Source: Colwellia sp. 39_35_sub15_T18
GTDB lineage: Bacteria; Pseudomonadota; Gammaproteobacteria; Enterobacterales; Alteromonadaceae
NCBI GenBank assembly: GCA_002162675.1
Contig: MAAE01000058.1
Span: 1-32,996 of the forward strand
DNA length: 32,996 nucleotides
Direction: 5' to 3'
Numbering within the stretch: the first letter of the stretch is position 1; each line of letters starts with the position of its first letter. Below, one piece after another: positions 8,673-17,666 of this stretch. Under the pieces are notes generated by a model. It was given only the letters and a program-made list of their open reading frames with translations, ran no database searches and had not been told where the DNA came from. A program made the translations under genes and the position numbers.

Positions 8673-9341
8673 TTAATGGTTTTGATTTTGCCTAAACAAT
8701 AACTGAAATTGATTAAACTGTGCAAATTTATTTAGCAGTGGCAGATATCGACTTAAATCTAAGGATTCCTCCCCATTTTCTTCTTTGCTTTCATCACTAT
8801 TTTCCAATAATGCTAACGCATAACAACATGCTTCAAGGCTTGACAGCGCGTTTGCTTTTGCCACTTTTCGAATTAAATATTGACCACTGTTGGCGAGTTT
8901 TTCTGGTAAACAAACTTGCGGCAGCGCCTGTAATTTTTCAGATAACATAAACATGCGATAGGCTTTCTTCCAAGTACCGTCAAGTAGGATTAAACATCGC
9001 TCCTTTTGCTGCGTTTTCGTCCTTTGCTGCGTTTTAACTTGGTCTCGATTAATACTTGCCGACCAAGACAAAACCTCAGCTTGCTCGCTTGGATAAAGTA
9101 ATAAGGCATGATACTGATTTAATAGCTGTGATAGTTCGACATTATCGTTAAAGTTTTCACCAACAATGACTTGGCAACGCTTTAACGATTTAGCGAGTAA
9201 GGCTACGGTACCTTTACTGTGCTTAACTTCATTAGGATGTTGTAAAACAATCACAGGAATAGTGTTGCTAATCGCGGTGATAAAAGTACAAATACATGCT
9301 TTAGTCGGTCGTTGACAGTGTTGACATAAAGTGCGAGACAT
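8673..9341 (-). CDS. tapT: DTW-domain tRNA-uridine aminocarboxypropyltransferase
   Basis: 222 residues of the DTW family (YfiP/TapT in E. coli). This enzyme transfers the aminocarboxypropyl group of S-adenosylmethionine to uridine 47 of tRNA (acp3U). The N-terminus carries a Cys cluster typical of the family (CQHCQRPTKACIC, residues 6-18). The core has VIVLQHPNEVKHSKGT, LLYPSEQA and the signature LDGTWKKA, where DGTW stands for the DTW motif. The end is acidic and low in complexity (about 178-192). It is divergent from the rhombosortase gene, with about 100 bases between the starts. Confidence 0.92.
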   Translation of the reverse strand: MSRTLCQHCQRPTKACICTFITAISNTIPVIVLQHPNEVKHSKGTVALLAKSLKRCQVIVGENFNDNVELSQLLNQYHALLLYPSEQAEVLSWSASINRDQVKTQQRTKTQQKERCLILLDGTWKKAYRMFMLSEKLQALPQVCLPEKLANSGQYLIRKVAKANALSSLEACCYALALLENSDESKEENGEESLDLSRYLPLLNKFAQFNQFQLLFRQNQNH

Positions 9342-9438
9342 AAATTTTTAACGATATAAATTGTTGAATTTAATTGTATACTTATCTAAGATCTACCGCA
9401 GCTCATTATTTACCTATATCAAAAAAACGCCAAAATAT

Positions 9439-10068
9439 ATGAAACTCTCTTCCTTGCCATTAGCCCCGCAACATTCTGTGATAGTAGGTTCGATAGCACT
9501 CATCGCCATACTCGCGTTTATTCTTGAACGAATGATTGGTAATACCTTCACTGATTTTTTTGTCTATCAAAAACAGTTGCTCGGCCAAGGTGAAATATGG
9601 CGCTTATTCACCGGTCATTTTTTACACACCAATAACTATCACTTATTACTTAATTTAGCTGCTTTGATTATGCTGTGGCTGTTACATGGCCGTTTTTACA
9701 GCAAATCAAATTATATTGCACTCTTTTTGTTAGCGGCACTAATCACCAGTTTAGGTCTCTATTATTTTAGCCCCCATTTAACACAATATGTTGGCTTATC
9801 CGGGGTGTTACATGGTGTTTTTGTTTTTGGTGCACTCATGGATATTCGCGCTAAGGATAAAACAGGTTACTTACTGTTTATAGGTGTTTGGCTCAAAATT
9901 GCTCATGAACAAATTTATGGAGCAAGTACTGATATCAGTACATTAATTGCAGCGAATGTCGCTATTGATGCTCACTTATGGGGAGCTTTAGGCGGGCTAC
10001 TTTTTAGTATTATTTACCTCCTTATGCCCGATGGAATTCATGACGATTTACCAAACCAGTCAAAGTAA
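9439..10068 (+). CDS. rrtA: Rhombosortase (rhomboid-family intramembrane protease)
   Basis: 209 residues with about six membrane helices. The Ser of GLSGVLHG is the nucleophile, and the His in DAHLWGALGG completes the Ser-His dyad. GEIWRLFTGHFLHTNNYHLLLN is seen in rhombosortases. These enzymes cut proteins with a C-terminal GlyGly-CTERM tail after export and are found in marine gammaproteobacteria. I prefer ATG 9439 over TTG 9361: the shorter form has the family's usual length and the extra 26 residues look like promoter DNA. No GlyGly-CTERM substrate is encoded in this window. Assignment to rhombosortase rather than another small rhomboid is likely but not certain. Confidence 0.85.
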   Translation: MKLSSLPLAPQHSVIVGSIALIAILAFILERMIGNTFTDFFVYQKQLLGQGEIWRLFTGHFLHTNNYHLLLNLAALIMLWLLHGRFYSKSNYIALFLLAALITSLGLYYFSPHLTQYVGLSGVLHGVFVFGALMDIRAKDKTGYLLFIGVWLKIAHEQIYGASTDISTLIAANVAIDAHLWGALGGLLFSIIYLLMPDGIHDDLPNQSK

Positions 10069-10091
10069 AAGTATTTATTTAACTTAGAAAC

Positions 10092-10208
10092 ATTTACCAC
10101 AGAGAACACCGAGGTGCGAATGCACTACACCGAGAATATAACAAAGATAACAAAGTCTCGGTGTAGGCTCGAAGAGCCCTCTGTGAAGCATCGCGGCTCG
10201 GTGGTAAA
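10092..10208. repeat. Palindromic intergenic repeat, copy 1 (long form)
   Basis: The segment starts ATTTACCACAGAGAACACC and ends GGCTCGGTGGTAAA, so the ends are inverted repeats. Inner pieces CACCGAG and CTCGGTG, and CAGAG and CTCTG, also pair. It repeats, in longer form, the element at 10266-10338. It lies between two genes that converge. Confidence 0.8.
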
Positions 10209-10265
10209 CAAGTTGCCTTCAATTTAGCGGGAACTACTTCGATTGCATTTATTCAGCTTAGCAAT

Positions 10266-10338
10266 ATTTACCACAGAGAACACCGAGTTGCGAATGCACT
10301 ACACCGAGAATAACAAAGATAACAAGGCTCGGTGGTGA
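10266..10338. repeat. Palindromic intergenic repeat, copy 2 (short form)
   Basis: It matches copy 1 over the left 60 or so bases with only a few differences, and again over the last 14 bases (GGCTCGGTGGTGAA). About 40 internal bases of copy 1 are missing. It ends about ten bases from the stop codon of the S9 peptidase and may serve as its terminator. Confidence 0.8.
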
Positions 10339-10348
10339 ATAGTTACAA

Positions 10349-12883
10349 TTAAAGGGTATTTTCAAATAATTTAAATATACGACGATATTCATTTAACCAT
10401 GAACTTGGCTGTACAAAACCATGAGGTTCAACTGGATAAATAGCCGTTTCAAAGTCTTGTTTTTCAAGCTCAATTAAGCGTTGCACTAAGCGCACAGTAT
10501 CTTCAAAGAATACGTTGTCATCAACCATAGGCGCATTGATTAATAATGGCTTTTCTAAACCTTGGGCAAAATAAATGGGCGAACTACGTTCATAAGCAAT
10601 GGCATCGTCTTCTGGGGTATTTAAAATGTTTGATGTGTAACCATGATTATAATAAGCCCAGTCTGAGACCAAACGAATAGCTGAGCCAGACTCAAATAAA
10701 TCAGGGGCGGTAAACATTGACATCAGTGTTAAAAAACCACCATAAGAGCCGCCATAAGTACCAACACGTTTAGCATCAACATTAGCATGGTCAACTAACC
10801 AATTAACACCATCACGCATATCTTCTACTTCTGGTTTTCCCATCTGACGATAAATACTGGTACGCCAATCGCGGCCATAACCTGCGGAGGCTCGATAATC
10901 CATATCAATAACCACATAACCTTGCTGTACTAACAATGAATGGAACATAAACTCACGGAAATAACCTGACCAACCAAGGTGTGAATTTTGTAAATACCCT
11001 GCGCCATGAGTAAACATAACCGCGCGGTTTTTCTCAGCTGTTTTATTATAATTATGAGGTAAATAAACCCGTGAATAAATAGGAGTGTTTTGATTAGAGG
11101 AAGCAATAGCAACAATGCTTGGCGTTGACCATGGCATCGCTTTAAACTGCTCTGAAACGGTATGAGTTATTTGGCTTGCTTCTGCATTAGATGCCAGTGC
11201 TTTTACATATAACTCTGGCGGCATAGTTAAGCTTGAATGCTCAATTAATAATTTAGACTCATCTGGACTTAGCGCGTAATCATTCATGCCGCCTAAATCA
11301 GTTAACGCGGTTACATTCTTGTTTAAGTCCACTTGGTATATTTCATAAATACCCGGATGTTTACGGTTACCTTTAAAAATAAAGTGCTGCTGATCTTTCG
11401 TTAAGGCCACCTCGCTAACTTCAAATTTTCCTGAAGTAAGCTGGCTAGCTTTACTGTTTTTCAGCATTTTATGATAAAGGTGAGAATAACCACTTTCTTC
11501 AGACAGATAATAAAGCGCCTCATTACCTAGCCAGTCAAACTCATTTAAAGCATAGTTAATCCAGGCATCATCATGTAATTTATGCTGATTCACTAACTTG
11601 TTATGGGTAAAATCAACCGTTGTTAACCAACGGGTTTTGTTATCCCAAGCTTCTAACATCAAGGCAACTTGGCTACCATCTGCGCTCCATTTCACCGGAT
11701 TCCACATTTGTAATAAGTGAATATTACGAGCTTGCTTTTTACTGCTATATTCCTTGCCTGCTCGGGCATAGTTTTCTTTTTTAACCGCCGCTAAGACATC
11801 GGCATCAAAATCAGGCAAAGTGCTATAAGCAAGCGCAGACTTTTCACCTTTAGCTAAATCAACAATAAAAATTTCTTCTTTATATTTTTGATTATTAGCC
11901 ACACGTGCCCGCACTTTTTCAGCGGCAATAACACCATCTTCAGTAATATAATTAGGCATAATATCGGTTTTATCACGACTTGCTTTAGCCGAAGCGATAC
12001 TAACCAGCAGTTTACTGCCAGAGGGTGATAAACTGGCATGACTTACGATATTACCTTTGCCAAAATAGAATTTTGTTTCGCTTATGCTGGCATTTTCTTT
12101 GGCTAAATTTTGTTTTTGCTCGGCACGTCGTTGCTTGTTTTTATGCTGTAAAGCAATATAACCGATAAGCTTATGTTGCTCTTTCGCTAAATAACTACTT
12201 GGTGCTTCTACACTTTTGGGTTTATCAGCCATTTGTAAATTAGCCAGCTCGGTAATCTGGCCGGTACGCATATTGTGGGCATAAAAAACATTATCAATAC
12301 GATAGGCAATTTCACCGTTTGTTAAAAACATTGCCTCACTTTCATTGGCTGAGGTAAACGTTAATTGTTGTACCGATTGGCTGGCGAGCTGCTTAACAAA
12401 AACATTGCCCTTAAAGGTATAAACCTCATGACTAGCCGCTAAATTAAGCACGGCATTTTTATCTGCAGCAATATGCATATTAGCAAGGCTTACCTTAGTA
12501 CCATTACTATCAGCAGCATCTGATGACAGGTTTTTAACAAACAAATCTTTTAAAGGATTACCTAAGCGTTTTTGCTGATAATAAACAGTATTACTATCAT
12601 CGCCCCAGTACCACGCTTGTGGCGCACGACCAAACCAGTCTGGATCAGCCATAATTTGCTCTAAGGTAATAGTGCTATCTAGATTAGCGGAATTAGCCGC
12701 ACTTATTTTGGGCGAACTTATGCTAGGCGTATTTATTTTAGATGCACTTATTGTAGATGTAAGAGCAGCGGCAGGCGTTTCGGCGCTCGAAGCCTTATTG
12801 TTTGGCATTTCAGTGCTGACACAGGCAACTAAAGAAAAACTTAAAGCGGCGGTAATCATGGTATTAAATAACAGAGGTTTCAT
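10349..12883 (-). CDS. S9 family prolyl oligopeptidase/DPP IV-like peptidase, lipoprotein
   Basis: 844 residues. The N-terminus is a lipoprotein signal with lipobox LVAC (Cys21), followed by Val, so outer-membrane sorting is expected. A Ser/Ala/Thr-rich linker (about 30-70) precedes a beta-propeller-like region with WD-type segments (about 75-570). The alpha/beta-hydrolase domain is at about 590-844. The catalytic Ser is Ser713 in GTYGGSYGGF, the Asp is 788 or 789 in NAPMVDDNVFFED, and the His is His821 in PVEPHGF. The usual HG before the Asp is NA here. It should trim peptides from the N-terminus or cut after Pro at the cell surface; the exact specificity cannot be read. It appears monocistronic. 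Confidence 0.92.
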   Translation of the reverse strand: MKPLLFNTMITAALSFSLVACVSTEMPNNKASSAETPAAALTSTISASKINTPSISSPKISAANSANLDSTITLEQIMADPDWFGRAPQAWYWGDDSNTVYYQQKRLGNPLKDLFVKNLSSDAADSNGTKVSLANMHIAADKNAVLNLAASHEVYTFKGNVFVKQLASQSVQQLTFTSANESEAMFLTNGEIAYRIDNVFYAHNMRTGQITELANLQMADKPKSVEAPSSYLAKEQHKLIGYIALQHKNKQRRAEQKQNLAKENASISETKFYFGKGNIVSHASLSPSGSKLLVSIASAKASRDKTDIMPNYITEDGVIAAEKVRARVANNQKYKEEIFIVDLAKGEKSALAYSTLPDFDADVLAAVKKENYARAGKEYSSKKQARNIHLLQMWNPVKWSADGSQVALMLEAWDNKTRWLTTVDFTHNKLVNQHKLHDDAWINYALNEFDWLGNEALYYLSEESGYSHLYHKMLKNSKASQLTSGKFEVSEVALTKDQQHFIFKGNRKHPGIYEIYQVDLNKNVTALTDLGGMNDYALSPDESKLLIEHSSLTMPPELYVKALASNAEASQITHTVSEQFKAMPWSTPSIVAIASSNQNTPIYSRVYLPHNYNKTAEKNRAVMFTHGAGYLQNSHLGWSGYFREFMFHSLLVQQGYVVIDMDYRASAGYGRDWRTSIYRQMGKPEVEDMRDGVNWLVDHANVDAKRVGTYGGSYGGFLTLMSMFTAPDLFESGSAIRLVSDWAYYNHGYTSNILNTPEDDAIAYERSSPIYFAQGLEKPLLINAPMVDDNVFFEDTVRLVQRLIELEKQDFETAIYPVEPHGFVQPSSWLNEYRRIFKLFENTL

Positions 12884-13108
12884 AAATTTAAGGTCTTTAA
12901 CGGGTTAAGTAACTTGATGTTTTGTTAGCGTTATACTGATCATAGCGTTAATAATCAATATACAGTGATGAATAGAATAAATGAAATTTATTGTCAAGTG
13001 TAAGGCAAAGCTACCAGTTGCCTATTTTATGGGATGAATTTAACGAACATGATAGACTTACTCTCTCTATTTTTTCGATTGTATTTTTACCCTGTTGGTC
13101 TTACTACT

Positions 13109-13738
13109 ATGTATTCAAAACAAGCTTGTTTTTGTGGCTCCACACTGTTATTTGCCCAATGCTGTCAGCTACTAATCACCCAACATAAACACGCTCAAAC
13201 ACCCGAGCAATTAATGCGCTCTCGCTTTAGTGCTTATGCAACAAAAGAGTATCAATATATTTTTGATACTTACGCTAAGCAAAGTCAAAATTCAATATCG
13301 TTAGAGGATATTCAAGACTCCGCCAAAGGCAGTCATTGGTTTGCCCTGATTATCCATGCAGGCGAAAAAGCTGATAGCAATGCAGAAAATGCCACCGTGC
13401 CAAGCAATAAATCAGCGCAATTTGTCGAGTTTTCAGCCTTTTATATAGCTGACGATAGCGTGTTTGAAATGCGGGAGAAATCTCGCTTTGTGCTAGAAGT
13501 AAGTGATCGTCAAACAAAGAGTCATAACAGTAATCTCAAACAGTGGCGTTATGTTGATGGCGATATAATTATGCATGACCAGATAAGTAATCAACTAGGA
13601 AGTCAGCTAGGTAATCAACCAGACAATCTGTCAAAAAAGATAACGCGTAACCAATTATGCCCTTGTAATCATTACCCTTCTGCTTGGACTAAGAAAAAAG
13701 ATAAAAAATATAAACACTGTTGTCAAAAGTCGTTATAA
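13109..13738 (+). CDS. SEC-C motif protein, YchJ-like
   Basis: 209 residues from ATG 13109. It has one Cys-rich SEC-C motif at each end: CFCGSTLLFAQCC near residue 8, and LCPCNHYPSAW...HCC at the C-terminus. Between them is the YchJ core with TPEQLMRSRFSAYA and SHWFALIIH, a cystatin-like fold (NTF2-like). The SEC-C motif resembles the zinc tail of SecA. Function is unknown. A start at 13034 would add 25 hydrophobic residues that family members lack, so I reject it, although the ribosome site at 13109 is weak. Odd: a Gln/Asn-rich near-repeat (NQLGSQLGNQ) and a Ser/Asn-rich insertion make it longer than the usual 150 or so residues. Confidence 0.82.
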   Translation: MYSKQACFCGSTLLFAQCCQLLITQHKHAQTPEQLMRSRFSAYATKEYQYIFDTYAKQSQNSISLEDIQDSAKGSHWFALIIHAGEKADSNAENATVPSNKSAQFVEFSAFYIADDSVFEMREKSRFVLEVSDRQTKSHNSNLKQWRYVDGDIIMHDQISNQLGSQLGNQPDNLSKKITRNQLCPCNHYPSAWTKKKDKKYKHCCQKSL

Positions 13739-13745
13739 ACACTTG

Positions 13746-14339
13746 TTAAGCGGCGACATCAACCACTACACGAGCTTTAACTAAAGACGTTTGAATGTTT
13801 TTTAACCAACCATTTACATCCATTGCCAGACGTTTATTTAAAACGACATCGGCTTTTTCATTGGCATGCTTTTCCTGACACACTAGCGTAGTGTTTTCCA
13901 TAATACTACTGGCGATATATTGAGCATCGTCACGAAAAGCGAGCGGTTTAGGTTGCATGGCATTGCTTAAATGAATATTGGTAAGTTTACTTTCGTCAAC
14001 ATATTGGGCTTGGTTATATTGATTGATTTGTTCGAGGTTTTTTAGCGCTAAGGGTGCTTGTTCAGGTAACTCAAACTGTTTTCTTAATGCGCAGCTATCA
14101 AGCGCTGTCTTAGTTAACTCTTGCTGTGGCAAAACAAACTGACTTTGCTCTCGAACATCATCACAAAGCATAGCCAGCATTAAAGAAAAATCGGCACGCC
14201 TTGCTTGATGAACACTTTCATTTAATTGCTCACCCAATTGCAATTCATGCAACAAGGTTGTTGGCACCGAAAATTCTGAGGCGGCGACCTCAGAATTTAC
14301 AGAATGATTAAGTGTTTGTTTTACTACATCAACAGTCAA
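13746..14339 (-). CDS. Conserved hypothetical protein, possibly VC2046/SO_3500 family
   Basis: 197 residues, soluble, no signal peptide and no membrane segment. The region ELQLGEQLNESVHQARRADF (about 32-51), followed by LMLAMLCDDVREQSQF, is helical and reminds me of the VC2046/SO_3500 family of Vibrio and Shewanella; this is from memory and tentative. The start is a TTG at 14339 with AAGAGC seven to eight bases upstream; no ATG in frame fits. It lies 112 bases after rstB on the same strand and may be read from that transcript. No function can be given. Confidence 0.65.
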   Translation of the reverse strand: MTVDVVKQTLNHSVNSEVAASEFSVPTTLLHELQLGEQLNESVHQARRADFSLMLAMLCDDVREQSQFVLPQQELTKTALDSCALRKQFELPEQAPLALKNLEQINQYNQAQYVDESKLTNIHLSNAMQPKPLAFRDDAQYIASSIMENTTLVCQEKHANEKADVVLNKRLAMDVNGWLKNIQTSLVKARVVVDVAA

Positions 14340-14451
14340 TGCCAGTGCTCTTTTTACTAAATTGTTTCAGTAAAAAAGTTATCGGCTAAATAATTAAAAA
14401 CTTTACCTGTTTTTAGCTATTTATTGTCATTATTTACAGGTACTAACATAA

Positions 14452-15771
14452 TTACTCAACGGGCCATGTTAATGTAAATGCCGCGCCTCCTAATTTGCTA
14501 TCAGCAACACTCGCGCTACCATGGTGCCATTCCATAATTCGTGCCACTATCGCTAAGCCCAAACCAAAGCCACCGGTTTCCCTATTGCGTGAGTTATCAC
14601 CGCGAGAAAAAGCGTCAAAAATAACCGCTTTAAATTCATCTGAGACACCCTCACCATTATCTTCAACACAAAGTTGGCATAGCTTATTGTGTTTTGCTCC
14701 ATTGGCTGGCTGTATCACAGCAATGGTTACTCTCACCTGACCTGCACCGTATTTAATCGCATTACTAATAAAATTATTCAGTGCTCGGTCGATAAAATGG
14801 TTATCACAAATAGCTGACAAATTGTCTGTTTCATCAATCAACTCAATACTTGCACCTGCCTGTTCGTGATTAGCTATCTGCTTATTTACCAAGGCATTGA
14901 TATTCTGGCTAGTAAAGTGAAGCTCTGGCTTATCGCTATCAAATGCGGCATAAATTAGCATTTCATTAATTAACCCTTCTAACTCACAAACATCATTATT
15001 AATTTGTGCTTCGTACTTAGCTCTTTTTTCTTCATCTTTAACGCTTGATAACATTTGTAAGGCAAATTTACTACGCGCTAATGGCGTTCTTAATTCATGC
15101 GATACCGCACTGGTTAACTCTTTATGTGCTTCAATCAAGCGTTTTATACGTGATGCCATCATATTGAAAGAGTCTATCATTGGCGCTGTCATGCTTGACT
15201 TGGCTGTCGGTGCGCTAGTATTAAAATTACCTTGCCCAAATTCACTGGTCGCTTTTTTCAATAACTCTAAATCTCGAGACATAGGCCATAACCAAAAAAA
15301 GATGATCGCAGCAATAGCCGCTAAGACTAAGACACGGTAAATAGCTTTAATTCTGGGTCTAGCGGGCATATCTGCTGGCCCTAGCGTGAGTACAGCATCA
15401 GTGTTAGGAATTAAATAATGTAAGGTAACCATACCTTGGTAGTAATAAACATGTGTGCTTTCATGTTTTAACGAGTGATGATCTTTGTGCTCCATGGCAT
15501 CAAACGTTTTTAAGCTAATAAGCTTTAAAGGCAGTTGATAACGTTTACCTGTTTGGGCAACCAATTCTGGCCATTCAGTCCCGGGGTGTTTTTGCACAAA
15601 ATCCCCTACCGCCACCAGCATAGTTTTGTAACCAGTATAAGATTCTACATCTTGCTCAAGATAGCTATTCCAAACATTATCAAGTAACCAAGAAAAAATG
15701 ATAAATGTTGCAATAATAAGAAAATAAAGACTGAAAAACGAACGTCCGGCAAAGCTGATACGAGAGGTCAT
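14452..15771 (-). CDS. rstB: Sensor histidine kinase, RstB-like
   Basis: 439 residues from ATG 15771. Two membrane helices (about 11-30 and 144-164) enclose a periplasmic sensor region with a His-rich stretch (MEHKDHHSLKHESTH, about 93-107). A HAMP linker (about 165-215) follows, then the dimerisation box with phospho-His225 (SAVSHELRTPLARSK) and the ATPase domain with the N box NFISNAIKYGAG, DNGEGV and GGFGLGLAIV. The Glu after the His makes it a bifunctional-type HisKA kinase. It pairs with the OmpR-type regulator upstream. A longer frame from 15819 adds 16 residues without a ribosome site. The His-rich sensor region might respond to metal or pH; that is speculation. Confidence 0.9.
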   Translation of the reverse strand: MTSRISFAGRSFFSLYFLIIATFIIFSWLLDNVWNSYLEQDVESYTGYKTMLVAVGDFVQKHPGTEWPELVAQTGKRYQLPLKLISLKTFDAMEHKDHHSLKHESTHVYYYQGMVTLHYLIPNTDAVLTLGPADMPARPRIKAIYRVLVLAAIAAIIFFWLWPMSRDLELLKKATSEFGQGNFNTSAPTAKSSMTAPMIDSFNMMASRIKRLIEAHKELTSAVSHELRTPLARSKFALQMLSSVKDEEKRAKYEAQINNDVCELEGLINEMLIYAAFDSDKPELHFTSQNINALVNKQIANHEQAGASIELIDETDNLSAICDNHFIDRALNNFISNAIKYGAGQVRVTIAVIQPANGAKHNKLCQLCVEDNGEGVSDEFKAVIFDAFSRGDNSRNRETGGFGLGLAIVARIMEWHHGSASVADSKLGGAAFTLTWPVE

Positions 15772-15863
15772 TGGTGGCCTACAAAAGGTTAATAATATAA
15801 ATAAATAGCAAATGTGCATCCCTGCATTTGCTTAATACTTTACATCCTATAGATAAAATAAAA

Positions 15864-15888
15864 GCGAAACAGTTAATAACTGTTTCGC
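15864..15888 (-). terminator. Rho-independent terminator between rstA and rstB
   Basis: A perfect 11-bp stem (GCGAAACAGTT with AACTGTTTCGC, 3-base loop AAT or ATT) lies 10 bases after the rstA stop. Read on the - strand it is followed by TTTTATTTTATC. This is a good intrinsic terminator or attenuator inside what would otherwise be a two-gene operon. Confidence 0.8.
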
Positions 15889-15898
15889 CTAGTAAAGT

Positions 15899-16606
15899 TT
15901 AGCTCCATGCGTCTGGCACAAACAAGTATCCTTGTCCCCAGATAGTCTTGATTCTAAAGGGTGTTTCTGTGTCATCAAACAATTTTTTTCTTAAACGAGA
16001 AATTCTTACATCAACGCTTCTATCTAAACCATCGTATTCTCGGCCAACAACCGCTTTATAAATATAATCACGGTTTTGAACTTCACCAGCTTTACTGGCC
16101 AGTAACCACAGTAAATCAAATTCTTGACTGGTTAAATCAACATTATCACTTTGCAAAGTAACCTTTCGCGATGCTTTGTTAATATGTAAATCACCACAGC
16201 TAACTTCGCCAGCTTCTTGATTTTGATTTGGCAGCTGACCTCGACGCAATAAAGCCGTTACTCGCGCTAATAATACTCTTGGTTCGACAGGTTTAATCAC
16301 ATAGTCATCGGCGCCTATTTCTAAACCAAGTACTTGGTCAAAATCAGTTCCTTTCGCCGTTAGCATTAAAATAGGCCCTGAAAAGTTTGGTCTTAAATCG
16401 CGACAAACCGCAAAACCATCTTTACCCGGCAACATAATATCTAAAATAATGATATCAGGACTGAAAAGCTCTACGCGTTTAGCAACAGTGTCTCCGCGAA
16501 ACTCTTGCCTGACGTGATAACCTTCACTGGTTAAAAAATCAGTTACTAAATCAGATAACTGGCGATCATCTTCAACTAATAATATTTTTTTCACTGAATC
16601 AGTCAT
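15899..16606 (-). CDS. rstA: OmpR-family response regulator, RstA-like
   Basis: 235 residues from ATG 16606, with a strong ribosome site AAGGAAG. The REC domain (about 7-120) has acidic pair VEDD, phospho-Asp56 in IIILDIMLPGKDG and Lys in VIKPVEPRVLL. The winged-helix DNA-binding domain (about 135-232) contains LTSQEFDLLWLLAS, SVDVRISRLRKKL and IWGQGYLF. The longer frame to 16675 has no ribosome site. It forms a two-component pair with the kinase downstream. The region between rstA and xthA (16607-16843) must hold both promoters; a sequence TACATTATTTAACA at 16703 loosely resembles the enterobacterial RstA box, with three mismatches. Confidence 0.92.
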   Translation of the reverse strand: MTDSVKKILLVEDDRQLSDLVTDFLTSEGYHVRQEFRGDTVAKRVELFSPDIIILDIMLPGKDGFAVCRDLRPNFSGPILMLTAKGTDFDQVLGLEIGADDYVIKPVEPRVLLARVTALLRRGQLPNQNQEAGEVSCGDLHINKASRKVTLQSDNVDLTSQEFDLLWLLASKAGEVQNRDYIYKAVVGREYDGLDRSVDVRISRLRKKLFDDTETPFRIKTIWGQGYLFVPDAWS

Positions 16607-16843
16607 ATTTGCTTCCTTTATTAGATAATTTTTATCAACTAAGACAAGCTTAAACAAGTTACAGAACATTAACAATACGCGGTACTAGCTGTTACCGTTA
16701 AATTACATTATTTAACACATCAGCCTGTAGTTGTTTGATTTTCGTCCATTGTAAACAACTAATGTAAAAATAACTTGCGAGAGCACGGCTAAACAAGCAA
16801 GATCATTGGCAATTATTGTTCTTTTATTTTGAGCTAAACATCT

Positions 16844-17656
16844 ATGAAAATAATCTCATTTAACATCAACGGCCTACGCGCTCGTCTTCATCAATTACAA
16901 GCTATCATTGATAAACATCAACCTGATATTATTGGTTTACAAGAAATAAAAGTACACGATGAAATGTTTCCTTTAGCTGACGTTGAAGCCATGGGTTATC
17001 ATGTTTATTTTCATGGTCAAAAAGCCCATTACGGCGTGGCAATGTTATGTAAAAAAGCAGCTATTAACGTGCAAAAGGGTTTCCCAAGCGATGATGATGA
17101 AGCACAGCGTAGAATGATCATGGTAGAAACCACTAATGATGCGGGCGAAAAAGTTACTGTGCTTAATGGCTATTTCCCACAAGGTGAAAATATAAGCCAC
17201 GAAACAAAATATCCTTATAAACGTAAATTTTATCAAGACTTAATGACTTACCTTAATGATAACCATAGCAATGACGAAAATGTCATTGTGATGGGCGATA
17301 TCAATATTTCTCCTATTGATCTCGATATCGGTATTGGAGAGGTAAACCGTAAGCGTTGGTTAAAAACAGGAAAGTGTTCTTTCCAATTAGAAGAGCGTGA
17401 GTGGTTAACAACACTAATGGATTGGGGATTTATCGATACCTTCCGTCAATTACATCCTGAGCGCACTGAGCGTTATTCATGGTTTGATTATCGCTCACGC
17501 GGTTTTGATGATAACCGAGGTCTGCGTATCGATGTGGTTTTAGCCACACCTTCAATGAGTGTTCACTGCATTGAAGCTGAGGTGGACTATGAGTTACGAG
17601 GCATAGAAAAACCGTCAGACCACGCCCCAATATGGTCAACTTTTGAAAATAATTGA
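16844..17656 (+). CDS. xthA: Exodeoxyribonuclease III
   Basis: 270 residues, the normal length for the family. This is the main AP endonuclease and 3'-5' exonuclease of base-excision repair. Family motifs are all present: [15 protein letters not shown] at the start, metal ligand Glu34 in [19 protein letters not shown] near 151, [23 protein letters not shown] and the catalytic SDHAPIW at the end. The next gene starts ten bases after its stop, so both are probably co-transcribed. Confidence 0.97.
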   Translation: MKIISFNINGLRARLHQLQAIIDKHQPDIIGLQEIKVHDEMFPLADVEAMGYHVYFHGQKAHYGVAMLCKKAAINVQKGFPSDDDEAQRRMIMVETTNDAGEKVTVLNGYFPQGENISHETKYPYKRKFYQDLMTYLNDNHSNDENVIVMGDINISPIDLDIGIGEVNRKRWLKTGKCSFQLEEREWLTTLMDWGFIDTFRQLHPERTERYSWFDYRSRGFDDNRGLRIDVVLATPSMSVHCIEAEVDYELRGIEKPSDHAPIWSTFENN

Positions 17657-17666
17657 TAAAAGCAAT

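Noticed and set aside
10092..10338. CRISPR array
   Set aside because: Only two copies of a long palindromic element with unequal lengths, no regular spacers and no cas genes. The integron sites at 29.9-32.9 kb are also not CRISPR repeats.
16703..16716. RstA-box-like TACATTATTTAACA between rstA and xthA
   Set aside because: Three mismatches to the enterobacterial consensus in AT-rich DNA; too weak to list as a site.
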